Shown in pieces: positions 1-8,177 of a stretch of 47,508 nucleotides of DNA. The stretch's first letter is position 1, and the number at the start of each line of letters is the position of its first letter. This DNA is from Chloroflexota bacterium (GTDB lineage: Bacteria > Chloroflexota > Chloroflexia > QHBQ01): assembly GCA_025355955.1 (NCBI GenBank), contig JANXYP010000242.1:1-47508 (forward strand), read 5' to 3'. The notes under the pieces were generated by a model. That model worked only from the letters and a program-made list of their open reading frames with translations. It was not told the origin of the DNA and did not search any database. A program made the position numbers and the translations under genes.

Positions 1-37
1 GTCGCACGGCCTGTTCCGCCGCGGTCAGCCCCGCCAT
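1..37 (-). CDS. possible 5' end of a gene running off the window
   Basis: On the minus strand an ATG at position 37 opens a frame that runs off the window edge and begins MAGLTAAEQAVR. The frame is already open upstream for about 20 codons back to a TGA, with no other ATG or GTG. No clear ribosome binding site is visible. It could be the next gene of the minus-strand block, or a further frame of the broken membrane gene just upstream. Twelve codons are too few to assign a product. Confidence 0.2.
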   Translation of the reverse strand, partial: MAGLTAAEQAVR

Positions 38-50
38 GCGGTCGAGTGGG

Positions 51-1059
51 CTAGCCTGATGCTGGGCTGGTTCGATAAGTATCTCTAAGCTGAAGGGCGG
101 CCATCACCACCAGAGTAAGCAGCAGCGCAGGCAGCAGTTGGTCAGTAAAGTAGGGGAAGCGGTAGTACGATAGCTGTGTAACGCTCTGCGGCTGGATGTA
201 GCCATGCGCTACCCAGCGGAAGGCGTTTAGGATCAGTGAGTGCTGCACCGAGAACTCCACCTGTTGATCCCAGGCAATGCCTTCCTGATCCCGTCCGTAT
301 ATCCAGGTACGGATCAAGAGCAGTGTTATTATGATGGTCGGCGCGTAGATGGCGAAGAATGGGCGATTACTCTGTAGCAGCAAGGCGAGGGCAACTGCAA
401 GCAGGATACATAATAGGATGCCGAAAAGCTGCACCCGCCTGCCAGTAAGTGGGAAGAAGCTGAAAGCTAGCAGCACAATTGCGACCAGGTAAATACCTGC
501 TGCCAGTCGAGGTCGGCGAAATCGGAGATGCTGGCAGGCGGCACCGCTGGTTCCAGCTTCAACCACTCAGAAATCACCCCCTTCGGCCAGAACACCATGC
601 TGCTAACCTGCTCCGGGACATTGAAGCTAAGGTTCAGGCCGCCGCCCTGGAACACGCCTTGGTCCAGCCGCCAGCGATACCACTGGTTGCTTTGGCTCAA
701 GCGCACTGGCGACAATACGTAATCGTTGGCCTCCACGATCAGCGTAACCACCCGCCCTTTGGCAACGTCACTTCTTCCCCCGCCGCCGGTATAGACGCTG
801 AGAGTGAGTGGGTAGCTAGCATTGATACCTGATAGGTAGATGCTGCTGTTGCCGTGCAGCCAGCGCATACTACGGTTTTGGTCGGCACGGGTGAGACGGC
901 TAGGTCGGCATACGCACGAAAGGTGCGTCGTTGCCACCTACGTTCAATTGATAGGTAATTGGTTGCTGGTAGGCCCACACCCAGCGCCGCCGCCCAACCC
1001 GCCAGCACGATGACGAGCAGCCAGTAACGCGGCTGTTGCAGCCAGGCGAAATCCCGCAT
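51..1059 (-). pseudogene. frame-disrupted membrane protein with beta-rich extracellular domain
   Basis: One protein appears spread over three reading frames. It starts at ATG 1059 (MRDFAWLQQPRYW, then a membrane segment) and keeps that frame to about 900. It continues in the next frame to about 510 with a beta-rich stretch (SIYLSGINASYPLTLSVY, VTLIVEANDYVLSPVRLS). It then moves to the third frame with three hydrophobic helices and stops at TAG 51. The order N-terminal helix, beta-rich extracytoplasmic domain, C-terminal helices is what I would expect of accessory membrane proteins beside GT-C-like genes, but I cannot name the family. Two frame changes within 1 kb mean either a decaying gene or sequence errors. 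The first part is also read as the tail of the 739-3414 ORF. Confidence 0.5.
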
Positions 1060-3414
1060 AACCGTGCTTGTTGAGACTCTCACGTTCAAGCAACTACACT
1101 TTCCTAAATTAATGGAGCTAAACACCACCCGCCGCACCGCCGTTCCCGCCTCACCGCTCACCCGCAGGCGTAGCTTGTTCATCCCAGCTTGCCAGTGCTG
1201 ATGGCTGATCATCACTGCCTGAGTTTGCCAGCCATCACCAGTTAGAGGCACACTGGCTGACGCGCTAGCCTCGTCGTTCAGGTAGATATTGAGGGTATGC
1301 CCTGTGCTGGTCGGACGTAGCATTACGGTTACGGTGTAGTCGCCCGCCGCTCGTACCGGCGCGAGTATCTCTGCTTCTGACCCGCTCATCTGCACGTAGT
1401 TGAACCCTCCTGCTTTGTCTTCAAGGGGGGTATCCTCCCAGCCACGCAGTCGGAACATTCGACTGGCCTGTGCCGCCAATTCCAGATCGCTGAACTCCGC
1501 CAGCGGCTTAACCTCATCGGTACGCACCCGATAGACTACTGTGCTGGCCTTCTGCGTATCAGGGTCGTTGCTGTACACCTGCTCCAGCGGCAAGGTGGCG
1601 CTGAGGAAGCGCAACGCCCCCACTGGCATTGCCGCTGGATGGGTCACGATGTAGCCAATGTCCAGGTAGTATACCAAACGTGCCGCATCGAGTCGGTAGA
1701 AGTTTAGCGCTTTGGTGTTGGATAGCACAGCTTGCAAGGCTATGCCCGCCTGTTCGCGGCCTTGCGCTAGTGAACTTAGCGCATTGAGGAACTCCTCACT
1801 CTGGTAATAGGTGGCGAAGTCGGGTAGTGGGCGCGAAATGTAGGCAGCGAGGATTTTCTTATGGTGCATGGTCTGTTCGTACATCGCCAACGGCTCCTCC
1901 TGTATATTACTGTTGCTGTATGCAGGTAGGTCAAGCACCGCGAAATCGCCCGGCGTGGCGGCAATCTGGTCGAAGATGGCGGGGTGGGTCAGATCAACGC
2001 CTTTGGTGCTCAGTGGCAGGGTTAGGTGCTCGATCAGCATCAGTGGGGTAATCAGGACAAGGAGCAGACCCGCCAGAGTTGCCGGTCGCACTCGCATTCG
2101 GCGCGGCAGCCAGCCGAGCATCGCCCGTACCGTATAACCGACCAGCACACCAGCGGCGAAGGTGATGAGCAGATCGAAGCGGGCGGGTATGCGTGCGTTG
2201 TTTAGCAGCGGCACCGCTGCCCACAGGGCATACGGGCCGGGTATTGGCAGAACCTTACCGAAAATGTGCGGCTGTGGCCCCAACGCAAATAGAAAGCAGA
2301 GCAGCAAGAAGGCCAGCCAGAAGCGAAAATCAGTCAGCCGTCGCGCCAGCCGCCATGTGCCGATCGCCACCAGCACTATGATCGACCAGCCCGCGTATAC
2401 CAGCGATTCAATGCCGCCGCTGTGAATAATCGGCCCGTTTGCCTCTTTCAGCCAGGGGATAGCGGTAAATAGCTTGGAGGCTGGTACGAAAAACCCGGCT
2501 ATATCGGCGTAAAAAACGTCCTCCCCACCCCACTTCACATAGTAGCCATCCCTGATGTCAACAATATCAGCGAATAGAAGAGGCGATGCGATCAGCGCGA
2601 ACACGCCTGTCAGCACCGTCAGCCGTGTCCCTAGTGAGAGCCAGGCGGCGCGGTTGCCGACTCGTCGCCCTGCCGATGCGCTCTTCTCTGCCTGCTCACC
2701 ATCTCTTCCCAGCAGGTAGTAGACGAGATAACAGAGCGAGAAGAAGATCGCGTAGACAGTTTGATAGTAGTCAGTAAGCAAGATGAAACTGAGACTTAGA
2801 CCAGCAAAGGAAGCGTAGCGCAACTGTCGGGCTGGCTCACGCAGCATCTTAATGAAAAAGAGAACATAAAGTGGGAAGAACTCGGTACTGATAATATGCA
2901 AATGCCCGCTGGCCTGATAAAACTTGAATGTCGAAAAGGCAAAGACGATGCCACCGAGAAATGCGGCCCGTTGGTCGCGCACCAGGTAGTTGACTAGCAG
3001 GTACATGGCAAAGGCGGAGATTATGAACGAGGCGAGGATAGCAAGATTGTATGCGGTTTCCGGCCCCCAGATGCTTGTTATCGGAGTGGACAAAAGGGTA
3101 ATCAACTTGGTATCAGCCTGAAGCGCCAGGCGGGTGCCGAAAGGATAGAATATCACATCGGTGGCGAATGGTGAAGCGTGCAAATCCTGTAGAGCGTAGC
3201 GCATCCACCAGAAGTTCCAGACGAACTGGTACTCATCTATGCCGCCGAACAGAAGATAGCGGCTGAACAAGTTGCCCGCCAGCGGCCAGGTCATCACCAC
3301 GCTAATCAGCGTATAGATTAGCAGAACGCCACTATCCACCACTCGCGATCGCGGCACACTTTTTCGCCCTTTACTGCTCGACGGGGCATCGCCTTCTGTG
3401 CTGGTTATATTCAT
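739..3414 (-). CDS. polytopic GT-C-like membrane protein
   Basis: The ORF encodes 891 residues, but only about the first 785 look like this gene. An N-terminal membrane helix (about residues 28-50) is followed by an acidic pair (D60-E61) in a loop and the aromatic motif WNFWW. Roughly ten more membrane segments come next, then a soluble beta-rich C-terminal region (about 640-780) resembling a carbohydrate-binding sandwich. This layout is typical of GT-C-fold membrane glycosyltransferases that use polyprenyl-phosphate sugars, so a role in cell-surface glycan or glycoprotein assembly is inferred; the exact activity is unknown. Residues 786-891 correspond to the start of the next, broken gene, and the expected stop codon between the two is missing. 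The ATG overlaps the stop of the upstream GT-C-like gene by 4 bp, so the two are translationally coupled. Confidence 0.65.
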   Translation of the reverse strand: MNITSTEGDAPSSSKGRKSVPRSRVVDSGVLLIYTLISVVMTWPLAGNLFSRYLLFGGIDEYQFVWNFWWMRYALQDLHASPFATDVIFYPFGTRLALQADTKLITLLSTPITSIWGPETAYNLAILASFIISAFAMYLLVNYLVRDQRAAFLGGIVFAFSTFKFYQASGHLHIISTEFFPLYVLFFIKMLREPARQLRYASFAGLSLSFILLTDYYQTVYAIFFSLCYLVYYLLGRDGEQAEKSASAGRRVGNRAAWLSLGTRLTVLTGVFALIASPLLFADIVDIRDGYYVKWGGEDVFYADIAGFFVPASKLFTAIPWLKEANGPIIHSGGIESLVYAGWSIIVLVAIGTWRLARRLTDFRFWLAFLLLCFLFALGPQPHIFGKVLPIPGPYALWAAVPLLNNARIPARFDLLITFAAGVLVGYTVRAMLGWLPRRMRVRPATLAGLLLVLITPLMLIEHLTLPLSTKGVDLTHPAIFDQIAATPGDFAVLDLPAYSNSNIQEEPLAMYEQTMHHKKILAAYISRPLPDFATYYQSEEFLNALSSLAQGREQAGIALQAVLSNTKALNFYRLDAARLVYYLDIGYIVTHPAAMPVGALRFLSATLPLEQVYSNDPDTQKASTVVYRVRTDEVKPLAEFSDLELAAQASRMFRLRGWEDTPLEDKAGGFNYVQMSGSEAEILAPVRAAGDYTVTVMLRPTSTGHTLNIYLNDEASASASVPLTGDGWQTQAVMISHQHWQAGMNKLRLRVSGEAGTAVRRVVFSSINLGKCSCLNVRVSTSTVMRDFAWLQQPRYWLLVIVLAGWAAALGVGLPATNYLSIERRWQRRTFRAYADLAVSPVPTKTVVCAGCTATAASTYQVSMLATHSLSASIPAAGEEVTLPKGGWLR

Positions 3415-5051
3415 GGTGCAAGCAGCGCGTTGGCGCTGGGAAACTCCTTCAGCGTATTGCCAATGAAGCGAAAGTAGTAGCTAGGCATATCGCCAGGCTG
3501 GGTCAGCGCGGCAGCGAAGCGGCTGGCATCGTAGCCCGGCCCACCACTTGCGTATACCTGTAGGCTGGGGTCGGCGTAGGCTAGTTGCACTGCCGTGACC
3601 GCGCCAGTGTTCAGGATGCTGGCGCGGCGATAGCTGAGTGGCGGGTCGGCGATGAAGAAGCGACTGCCCGGCGGCACACTGGGGTGGTCAGCCTTTAGCT
3701 GGGTCAGAAAGCTGCGCGTGACCTCACCCGCCACCCGCCACTCGTCGTTATGCGCGAGCGTCGCCAGGCTGCCATAGCCGATCAGCAGGATGGTGATCAT
3801 AGCGGCTACGTAAGTTTTGAGTTTTGAGTTTTGAGTTTTGAGTTCAGTGCGGCGGATTTTGGAATTGGAGTATGCGTCGCGCACTGCGGACCCACCCCCA
3901 GCCCCTCCCGGTGGGAGGGGAACAGTACTTCGCAATACCTTGCCGATTATCGCGGCCAGCAGCAGGGCGAAGCCAACGCTGGGCAGGTAGGCATAGCGGG
4001 TGGCAAGGTCGTTGGCGGGGATGTTGACGAAGGGAGCCACGCTCAGGAACATCCAGGCCAGCCCAAACCAGGCCAGCTTGCCCGCCCAGATTGCCAGCGC
4101 CATTGCCGCGAACAGGAAGCCGCCCAGCAAGGCGAATGCGACCCCGCCTTGTATCCCCGCGATGATGGGAAGACCGAGCAGCATCCCCAGATATCCCGCC
4201 AGGTTGTCTACAATGCTGCCTCCACCGCTGCCCCCATAGCCGAGCATTAGCAGGTGATTGGCATTGAGCCAGAGGCGCAGCAGTAGATAACCGCCGCCCA
4301 GCAGCATGAACGGCGCGTGCCGTCGCAGCTTGGCTCCAACAAATATCGCAAAATCAATTCTGTAGGGGCGGGATTTATCCCGCCCTGTTATGATTCCAGG
4401 TTGCGGTCCGTAGGGGCGGGATTTATCCCGCCCTGGTGCAATGCCCGGCTGCGGAAAGAACAACAGGTCAGCTAGAAGCAGCAGCGCGGGTGCAGTCAAT
4501 CCAATCTCTTTGGCGAGGATGGCAAGCAGCAGCGCGATCAAAGCCAGCGCATACCAGCGGCGGCGCTGCGTCTGCATATACAACACGAAGGCGGTGACGC
4601 AAGCGAGATACATCACCGTCGCCAGCGCATCGAAGCGCCCGTCAATCCAGGTGATGCTGCCGGGATGTGCTGGCTGCACCACGAAGATTAGGGCGGCCAG
4701 TGCTGCAACCAGCGACCCGCGCAGGCGGTAGGCCAGCAGCCAGACTAGCGCAACGCAGGCCAGATTGATGAGCAGGTTGGTCAGCCGCCACAGCGCGGGG
4801 TTGGCCCCCCACAACTGATAATCGGCAACGAAACTGAGCCAGGTGAGTGGTCGATAGAAGCCATTACCCCGCGCCAGATTGAAGAAATTGAGGATTTGCG
4901 GCCATTCCTTCTTCACTACAAAGTTGAAATCATCTGCCGCCCAGTAGTAGCCGAGCGTGGGCAGGTAGAGCAGCAAGGTGAGCGCCAGCGCTGCTCCCAG
5001 CCCCAGCCATGCCCATCGCCACTCCTGTCTCGCTGCTACTTGCGCCTCGAT
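3411..5051 (-). CDS. GT-C-like membrane glycosyltransferase carrying repeat-encoded inserts
   Basis: A polytopic membrane protein with the acidic motif AADDFNFV after the first helix and the following motif FYRPLTWLSF, as in GT-C-type and TMTC-like O-glycosyltransferases. The ORF track begins at TTG 4976, which would remove half of the first membrane helix. The frame is open further upstream, and an AAGGAG sequence lies 8 nt before an ATC at 5051. That start restores a complete N-terminus (546 residues), so I take ATC 5051 as the likely, non-canonical start. Repeats interrupt the protein in frame: two copies of GRDKSRPY from palindromes at 4362-4435, a PLPPGGAGGGS stretch from a palindrome near 3888, and NSKLKT-type text from a heptamer array at 3814. 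These inserts appear to sit in loops between helices. The 3' end overlaps the next gene by 4 bp. Confidence 0.65.
   Translation of the reverse strand: MEAQVAARQEWRWAWLGLGAALALTLLLYLPTLGYYWAADDFNFVVKKEWPQILNFFNLARGNGFYRPLTWLSFVADYQLWGANPALWRLTNLLINLACVALVWLLAYRLRGSLVAALAALIFVVQPAHPGSITWIDGRFDALATVMYLACVTAFVLYMQTQRRRWYALALIALLLAILAKEIGLTAPALLLLADLLFFPQPGIAPGRDKSRPYGPQPGIITGRDKSRPYRIDFAIFVGAKLRRHAPFMLLGGGYLLLRLWLNANHLLMLGYGGSGGGSIVDNLAGYLGMLLGLPIIAGIQGGVAFALLGGFLFAAMALAIWAGKLAWFGLAWMFLSVAPFVNIPANDLATRYAYLPSVGFALLLAAIIGKVLRSTVPLPPGGAGGGSAVRDAYSNSKIRRTELKTQNSKLKTYVAAMITILLIGYGSLATLAHNDEWRVAGEVTRSFLTQLKADHPSVPPGSRFFIADPPLSYRRASILNTGAVTAVQLAYADPSLQVYASGGPGYDASRFAAALTQPGDMPSYYFRFIGNTLKEFPSANALLAP
3814..3844. 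repeat. heptanucleotide tandem array (TTTTGAG)n inside a CDS
   Basis: About 4.4 copies of the 7-mer TTTTGAG in the plus orientation. It lies inside the GT-C-like gene and is translated on the minus strand as Asn-Ser-Lys-Leu-Lys-Thr type text. The same 7-mer, reverse complemented, recurs at 6332-6366. Confidence 0.85.
3888..3923. repeat. family 2 palindrome (CCCCTCCC...GGGAGGGG) inside a CDS
   Basis: A palindrome with stem CCCCTCCC/GGGAGGGG preceded by GGACCCACCCCCAG. The same unit occurs inverted at 44724-44758 after the transglycosylase gene, with related forms at 8093, 27916, 33753 and 35789. Here it is read in frame as proline- and glycine-rich residues. Confidence 0.8.
4362..4435. repeat. 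two family 1 palindromes 48 bp apart, translated as GRDKSRPY
   Basis: Two identical 26-bp palindromes begin at 4362 and 4410. Both start GTAGGGGCG and end CGCCCTG, around a stem with a short loop. Flanking bases are partly duplicated too, so the protein reads PQPGI(A/I)(P/T)GRDKSRPY twice. The 48-bp period equals exactly 16 codons, which keeps the gene in frame. Confidence 0.9.
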
Positions 5052-5177
5052 GCTCGACGCTCCTTATCTATCGCTATAACTTGCCCTGATGGTTGCAGCA
5101 GCGGCAATTATACATTGCGGCTGGGTTTCAGGCAACCGCGATGGGTGTTGTACATCAAATTGCAACGTATGTATGGT

Positions 5178-5202
5178 GTAGGGGCGGATTGCGTCCGCCC
5201 TG
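5178..5202. repeat. family 1 palindrome, intergenic
   Basis: GTAGGGGC...GCCCTG unit with a GGATT/GCGTCC-type stem, lying in the 5052-5226 gap between divergent genes. Nothing else coding is visible in this gap apart from the promoter just downstream. Confidence 0.8.
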
Positions 5203-5226
5203 GTGTGGATCGCAAGATGGTGAACT

Positions 5227-5255
5227 TTGCAAGCGGCCCGCTTTTGGGTTATAAT
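5227..5255 (+). promoter_or_regulatory. sigma-70-like promoter for the PaaA-like operon
   Basis: TTGCAA, a 17-nt spacer and TATAAT. The predicted transcript starts near 5262 and has a leader of about 115 nt before the GTG start at 5377. Confidence 0.7.
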
Positions 5256-5376
5256 ATAAGCACACTTTTCCACCCGCGAACCCCTAGCCACAATGGGGTG
5301 GTGCGGCCAGTTCTGGTCGCATTATTTAAGCATGATTACGCGCCGCAGCGATGCGGCCACGCGAAGGAGGCAGCAA

Positions 5377-6243
5377 GTGGATACGCAGGTACGTGAAACG
5401 GTAGTCACTGCCCCGCCGGCTCAGGAGTTCGTTCCCGAAGCCCAGGTGCGGGAGCGGCTTACCGAGGGCAGGGAGATTGAGTCGCGCAGTGAGATGAGCC
5501 AGAGCTATTACGATAACCTGGTCAACCTGCTTCGCCAGCAAGCGGACAGCGAACTGGCGGGCGGCATCGGCTACGTTCCCTGGATCGCCAAGGCTCCCAA
5601 CATCGAGGAGAAGCTAATCGTCGCCCAGATCGTCAAGGACGAGATGCGCCACGCCAAGGCTTGCTACAAGCTGCTGGAGGGGTTGGGCATCGATGTTGAC
5701 AGCATCATCGCGGCGCACGATTACACCATGCGCGTGCAGGCCGAGGGCGCGGAGCTAGGCACTCAGCGGGTCAGTGACGATAAGCGCGTCAATATGTTCT
5801 ACTACACGATTGATACCTGGACCGACTTTATCATGTTCAACTTCTGTATGGACCGCGCCGCTGGACACCAACTGTGGGACGTGGAGCATAGCAGCTACGC
5901 GCCGTGGAAGCGGGCGATCGCCCAGATCGCCAAGGAAGAAGTCGTCCACATCCATCATGGCGACACCTGGGTACGCAAGCTGGCGCTCGACCCCGCCACC
6001 AAAGCCGAGGTACAGGCTGCGCTGGACAAGTGGTATCCGCGCACTATGAACATTTTCGGTCGCCCCGGCACCAAGCGCAACGCCCTCTATCAGCAGTACG
6101 GCCTCAAGCAGCGCGACAACGATGCGGTGCGGGCCGCGTTCAAGGCCGAGGTAGAAGCGGTGGTCAACGAGGTTGGCCTACGGATGCCGGAGTGGGTAGC
6201 CGATTGGGAGAATAACACCACCCCGGAGCGGTTCGGCGCGTAG
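5377..6243 (+). CDS. PaaA-like ferritin-fold di-iron oxygenase (phenylacetyl-CoA epoxidase family)
   Basis: The 288-residue product resembles PaaA, the catalytic subunit of ring 1,2-phenylacetyl-CoA epoxidase. The metal-ligand motifs line up with PaaA: a Glu in ADSELAGG, the ExxH of KDEMRHA, an Asp in WTDFIMF, and the second ExxH of KEEVVHIHHG. The SSYAPWKRAIAQIAKEE stretch also matches. The ORF track begins at 5293, but AAGGAGG lies 6 nt before GTG 5377, so I chose that start. Two 3-hydroxyacyl-CoA dehydrogenase homologues follow, which fits breakdown of an aromatic or other acyl-CoA. No PaaB, PaaC, PaaE or PaaG partner is in the window, so the true substrate is open and it may act as a stand-alone oxygenase. 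A strong hairpin terminator directly follows. Confidence 0.7.
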   Translation: MDTQVRETVVTAPPAQEFVPEAQVRERLTEGREIESRSEMSQSYYDNLVNLLRQQADSELAGGIGYVPWIAKAPNIEEKLIVAQIVKDEMRHAKACYKLLEGLGIDVDSIIAAHDYTMRVQAEGAELGTQRVSDDKRVNMFYYTIDTWTDFIMFNFCMDRAAGHQLWDVEHSSYAPWKRAIAQIAKEEVVHIHHGDTWVRKLALDPATKAEVQAALDKWYPRTMNIFGRPGTKRNALYQQYGLKQRDNDAVRAAFKAEVEAVVNEVGLRMPEWVADWENNTTPERFGA

Positions 6244-6270
6244 CCGCGACTAGCGTCGAACAATCTAAAT

Positions 6271-6306
6271 GCAAAAAGCCCCCAACTCCCACTGGGGGCT
6301 TTTTGC
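6271..6306. terminator. strong bidirectional intrinsic terminator
   Basis: AAAAAGCCCCC and GGGGGCTTTTT form a perfect 11-bp stem around a short loop, with an A-tract on one side and a T-tract on the other. It ends the PaaA-like transcript. The dehydrogenase genes downstream therefore need read-through or their own promoter, which I could not identify. Confidence 0.85.
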
Positions 6307-6328
6307 CCCGCCGCGTGGAGATCAAGCT

Positions 6329-7234
6329 GTGAACACTCAAAACTCAAAACTCATAACTCAAAACTTCACTACGCTCGGCATCGTCGGCAGCGGCACGATG
6401 GGCGGGGGCATCGCCCAGATTGCCGCGCAACACGGCTTCAGCGTCATCCTCTACGACATCAACACGGAGATTGTAACCCGCTCAGTTGGTCGCTTGCAGG
6501 CGATGCTGGACAAGCTGGCGGCCAAGGGCAAGTTGAGCGGCGATGATGTAGCCGCTACCATCAGCCGCATCCGCGCCACCGCCACACTTGAAGAGCTGGC
6601 CGCCGCCGATTTTATCATCGAAGCCGCGCCGGAGGACATAACCCTCAAGCGTGACATCTTTTCGCGGCTCGATGCTGCCTGCCCACCCACCACTATCCTC
6701 GCTAGCAACACCTCGTCGCTATCCATCACCATCCTGGGGGGCGCAACCAGGCGGCCCGCGCAGGTGGTGGGGATGCACTTCTTCAATCCCGTGCCGCTGA
6801 TGGGGCTGGTCGAGGTCATCGTCGGGCAGTATACAGATGAGGAGACCGTCAACTCCACAGTGGCGCTGGCCCAGCAGTTGGGCAAAACCGCAGTGCGTTG
6901 CAACGATACCCCCGGCTTCATCGTCAACCGCGTGGCCCGCAACTTCTATGGCGAGGCGCTGCGTATCGTGGGCGAGCAGGGCGCGACCGTGGAGCAGATC
7001 GACCAGTTGGCCGAGCAGGAGGCAGGCTTTCGCATGGGGCCGTTCCGCCTGATGGATTTGATCGGCATTGACATCAACTTCGCGGTGACGCAATCGGTTT
7101 TCGCCGCCTACTTTGGCGAACCGCGCTATCGTCCCCACCCCATCCAGCAGCGCATGGTGGAGGCGGGCGCGCTTGGGCGCAAGGCAGGGCGCGGTTTCTA
7201 CGATTATAGCAGCGACAAGGAGGCAGCCAAGTGA
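6329..7234 (+). CDS. 3-hydroxyacyl-CoA dehydrogenase (3-hydroxybutyryl- or 3-hydroxyadipyl-CoA type)
   Basis: NAD-dependent oxidation of a 3-hydroxyacyl-CoA to the 3-oxoacyl-CoA. The 301-residue product has the Rossmann motif GIVGSGTMGGGIA near the N-terminus, then NTSSLS, the catalytic-His region GMHFFNPVPLMGLVE, PGFIVNR, and an intact C-terminal domain (GPFRLMDLIGIDI). This is the usual length and order for Hbd/PaaH. The ORF track starts at 6269 inside the terminator; I chose GTG 6329, preceded by GGAG. The first residues (NTQNSKLITQNF) are encoded by a heptamer repeat array, so the N-terminus is repeat-derived. It overlaps the next gene by 4 bp (GTGA), indicating coupling. Next to the PaaA-like gene a PaaH-like role is plausible but not proven. 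Confidence 0.85.
   Translation: MNTQNSKLITQNFTTLGIVGSGTMGGGIAQIAAQHGFSVILYDINTEIVTRSVGRLQAMLDKLAAKGKLSGDDVAATISRIRATATLEELAAADFIIEAAPEDITLKRDIFSRLDAACPPTTILASNTSSLSITILGGATRRPAQVVGMHFFNPVPLMGLVEVIVGQYTDEETVNSTVALAQQLGKTAVRCNDTPGFIVNRVARNFYGEALRIVGEQGATVEQIDQLAEQEAGFRMGPFRLMDLIGIDINFAVTQSVFAAYFGEPRYRPHPIQQRMVEAGALGRKAGRGFYDYSSDKEAAK
6332..6366. repeat. heptanucleotide tandem array (AAAACTC)n at the start of a CDS
   Basis: About four to five copies of the 7-mer AAAACTC with small changes, read as the first dozen codons of the dehydrogenase gene. It is the reverse complement of the array at 3814-3844. Confidence 0.8.
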
Positions 7235-8055
7235 ACAGCGTGCTGATTGCCGCGCCGCTGGCCGATGTCGCCCCCGGCACCCTGGCGGGCGAACTGGCTG
7301 CCGCCTGCGTCGCCGCCAACTACGATGTTACTCTCTACTGCCCGCCAGTCGCCTCCGACCCTGCAGACGAAGGCTCGATCGTCAAAGCCTTCACCCTGCT
7401 GCGCGAACCAGGCGAGTTGCACGAGCCCGCCGCCCAATCCGCCCACTACATTCTCGACCTGTTCGACAATGGGCCGAACGGTTGGCGCGAGCAGAAGCAG
7501 CGGGCGCTGGCTGATCTGCACCGCTTGCCCGACGGTGTGCCGCTACTGACCACCTGCGTGAGCGGCAGCGCCACCGACGCGGCGGCGATGTTCGCTCGTC
7601 CGTCACAGGTGATCGGCTTCGCGGCGGTGCTGCCTTTCGATGCGGTCAACACCATCGAACTGCTGCTGCCCATGCAAGGTGATGCCGCACTGCTCGAACC
7701 GGCCCGCGCCTTCTTCCAGACCATCGGCAAGCAGACGCTGCAAGTGGCCGACGGCCCCGGCGGGGTAATGCCCCGCATCCTGGCGATGATCGTCAACGAG
7801 GCGGCCTACGCGCTGCAAGAGGGGGTCGCTAGCGCGGCGGATATTGACACCGCGATGCGCCTCGGCGCGAACTACCCCTACGGCCCCCTTGCCTGGGCTG
7901 ATATGTTGGGCCTCGATCTGGTTCACGCCACCCTGTGGGCGCTGCAGCTAGAGTTGGGCGACGACCGATACCGGCCCTGCCCGCTACTGGCGCGGATGGT
8001 GCGGGCGGGGCTGCGCGGCAAGGCGAACGGGCGAGGGTTCTATAGCTACGAATGA
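7231..8055 (+). CDS. 3-hydroxyacyl-CoA dehydrogenase paralogue with degenerate NAD-binding domain
   Basis: The 274-residue product shares its C-terminal half with the preceding gene (MIVNEAAYALQEGVASAADID, YPYGPLAWADMLGLD, GRGFYSYE), the usual dimerisation domain. Its N-terminal half lacks the GxGxxG loop: the first residues read VLIAAPLADVAPG. The HFFNP-type active-site stretch is also gone, replaced by VIGFAAVLPFDAVNT. It is therefore unlikely to bind NAD or act alone. It probably arose by tandem duplication and may form a mixed dimer with its neighbour or stabilise it. Start is GTG 7231, overlapping the upstream TGA. Confidence 0.75.
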   Translation: MNSVLIAAPLADVAPGTLAGELAAACVAANYDVTLYCPPVASDPADEGSIVKAFTLLREPGELHEPAAQSAHYILDLFDNGPNGWREQKQRALADLHRLPDGVPLLTTCVSGSATDAAAMFARPSQVIGFAAVLPFDAVNTIELLLPMQGDAALLEPARAFFQTIGKQTLQVADGPGGVMPRILAMIVNEAAYALQEGVASAADIDTAMRLGANYPYGPLAWADMLGLDLVHATLWALQLELGDDRYRPCPLLARMVRAGLRGKANGRGFYSYE

Positions 8056-8092
8056 TTACTGGATAAACAGAGCTTTGTTGGCATTGTAGACC

Positions 8093-8120
8093 TACCCCCT
8101 TCCCCTCATGGGGAGGGGAG
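8093..8120. repeat. family 2 palindrome, intergenic
   Basis: CTTCCCCTCATGGGGAGGGGAG unit in the short gap after the dehydrogenase gene. It is followed by two direct copies of the 10-mer GCACGATAAT. Confidence 0.7.
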
Positions 8121-8177
8121 AACAGCAAATCTTTGTTTGCACGATAATGCACGATAATGATTGAAGGGGAAGCGAGC

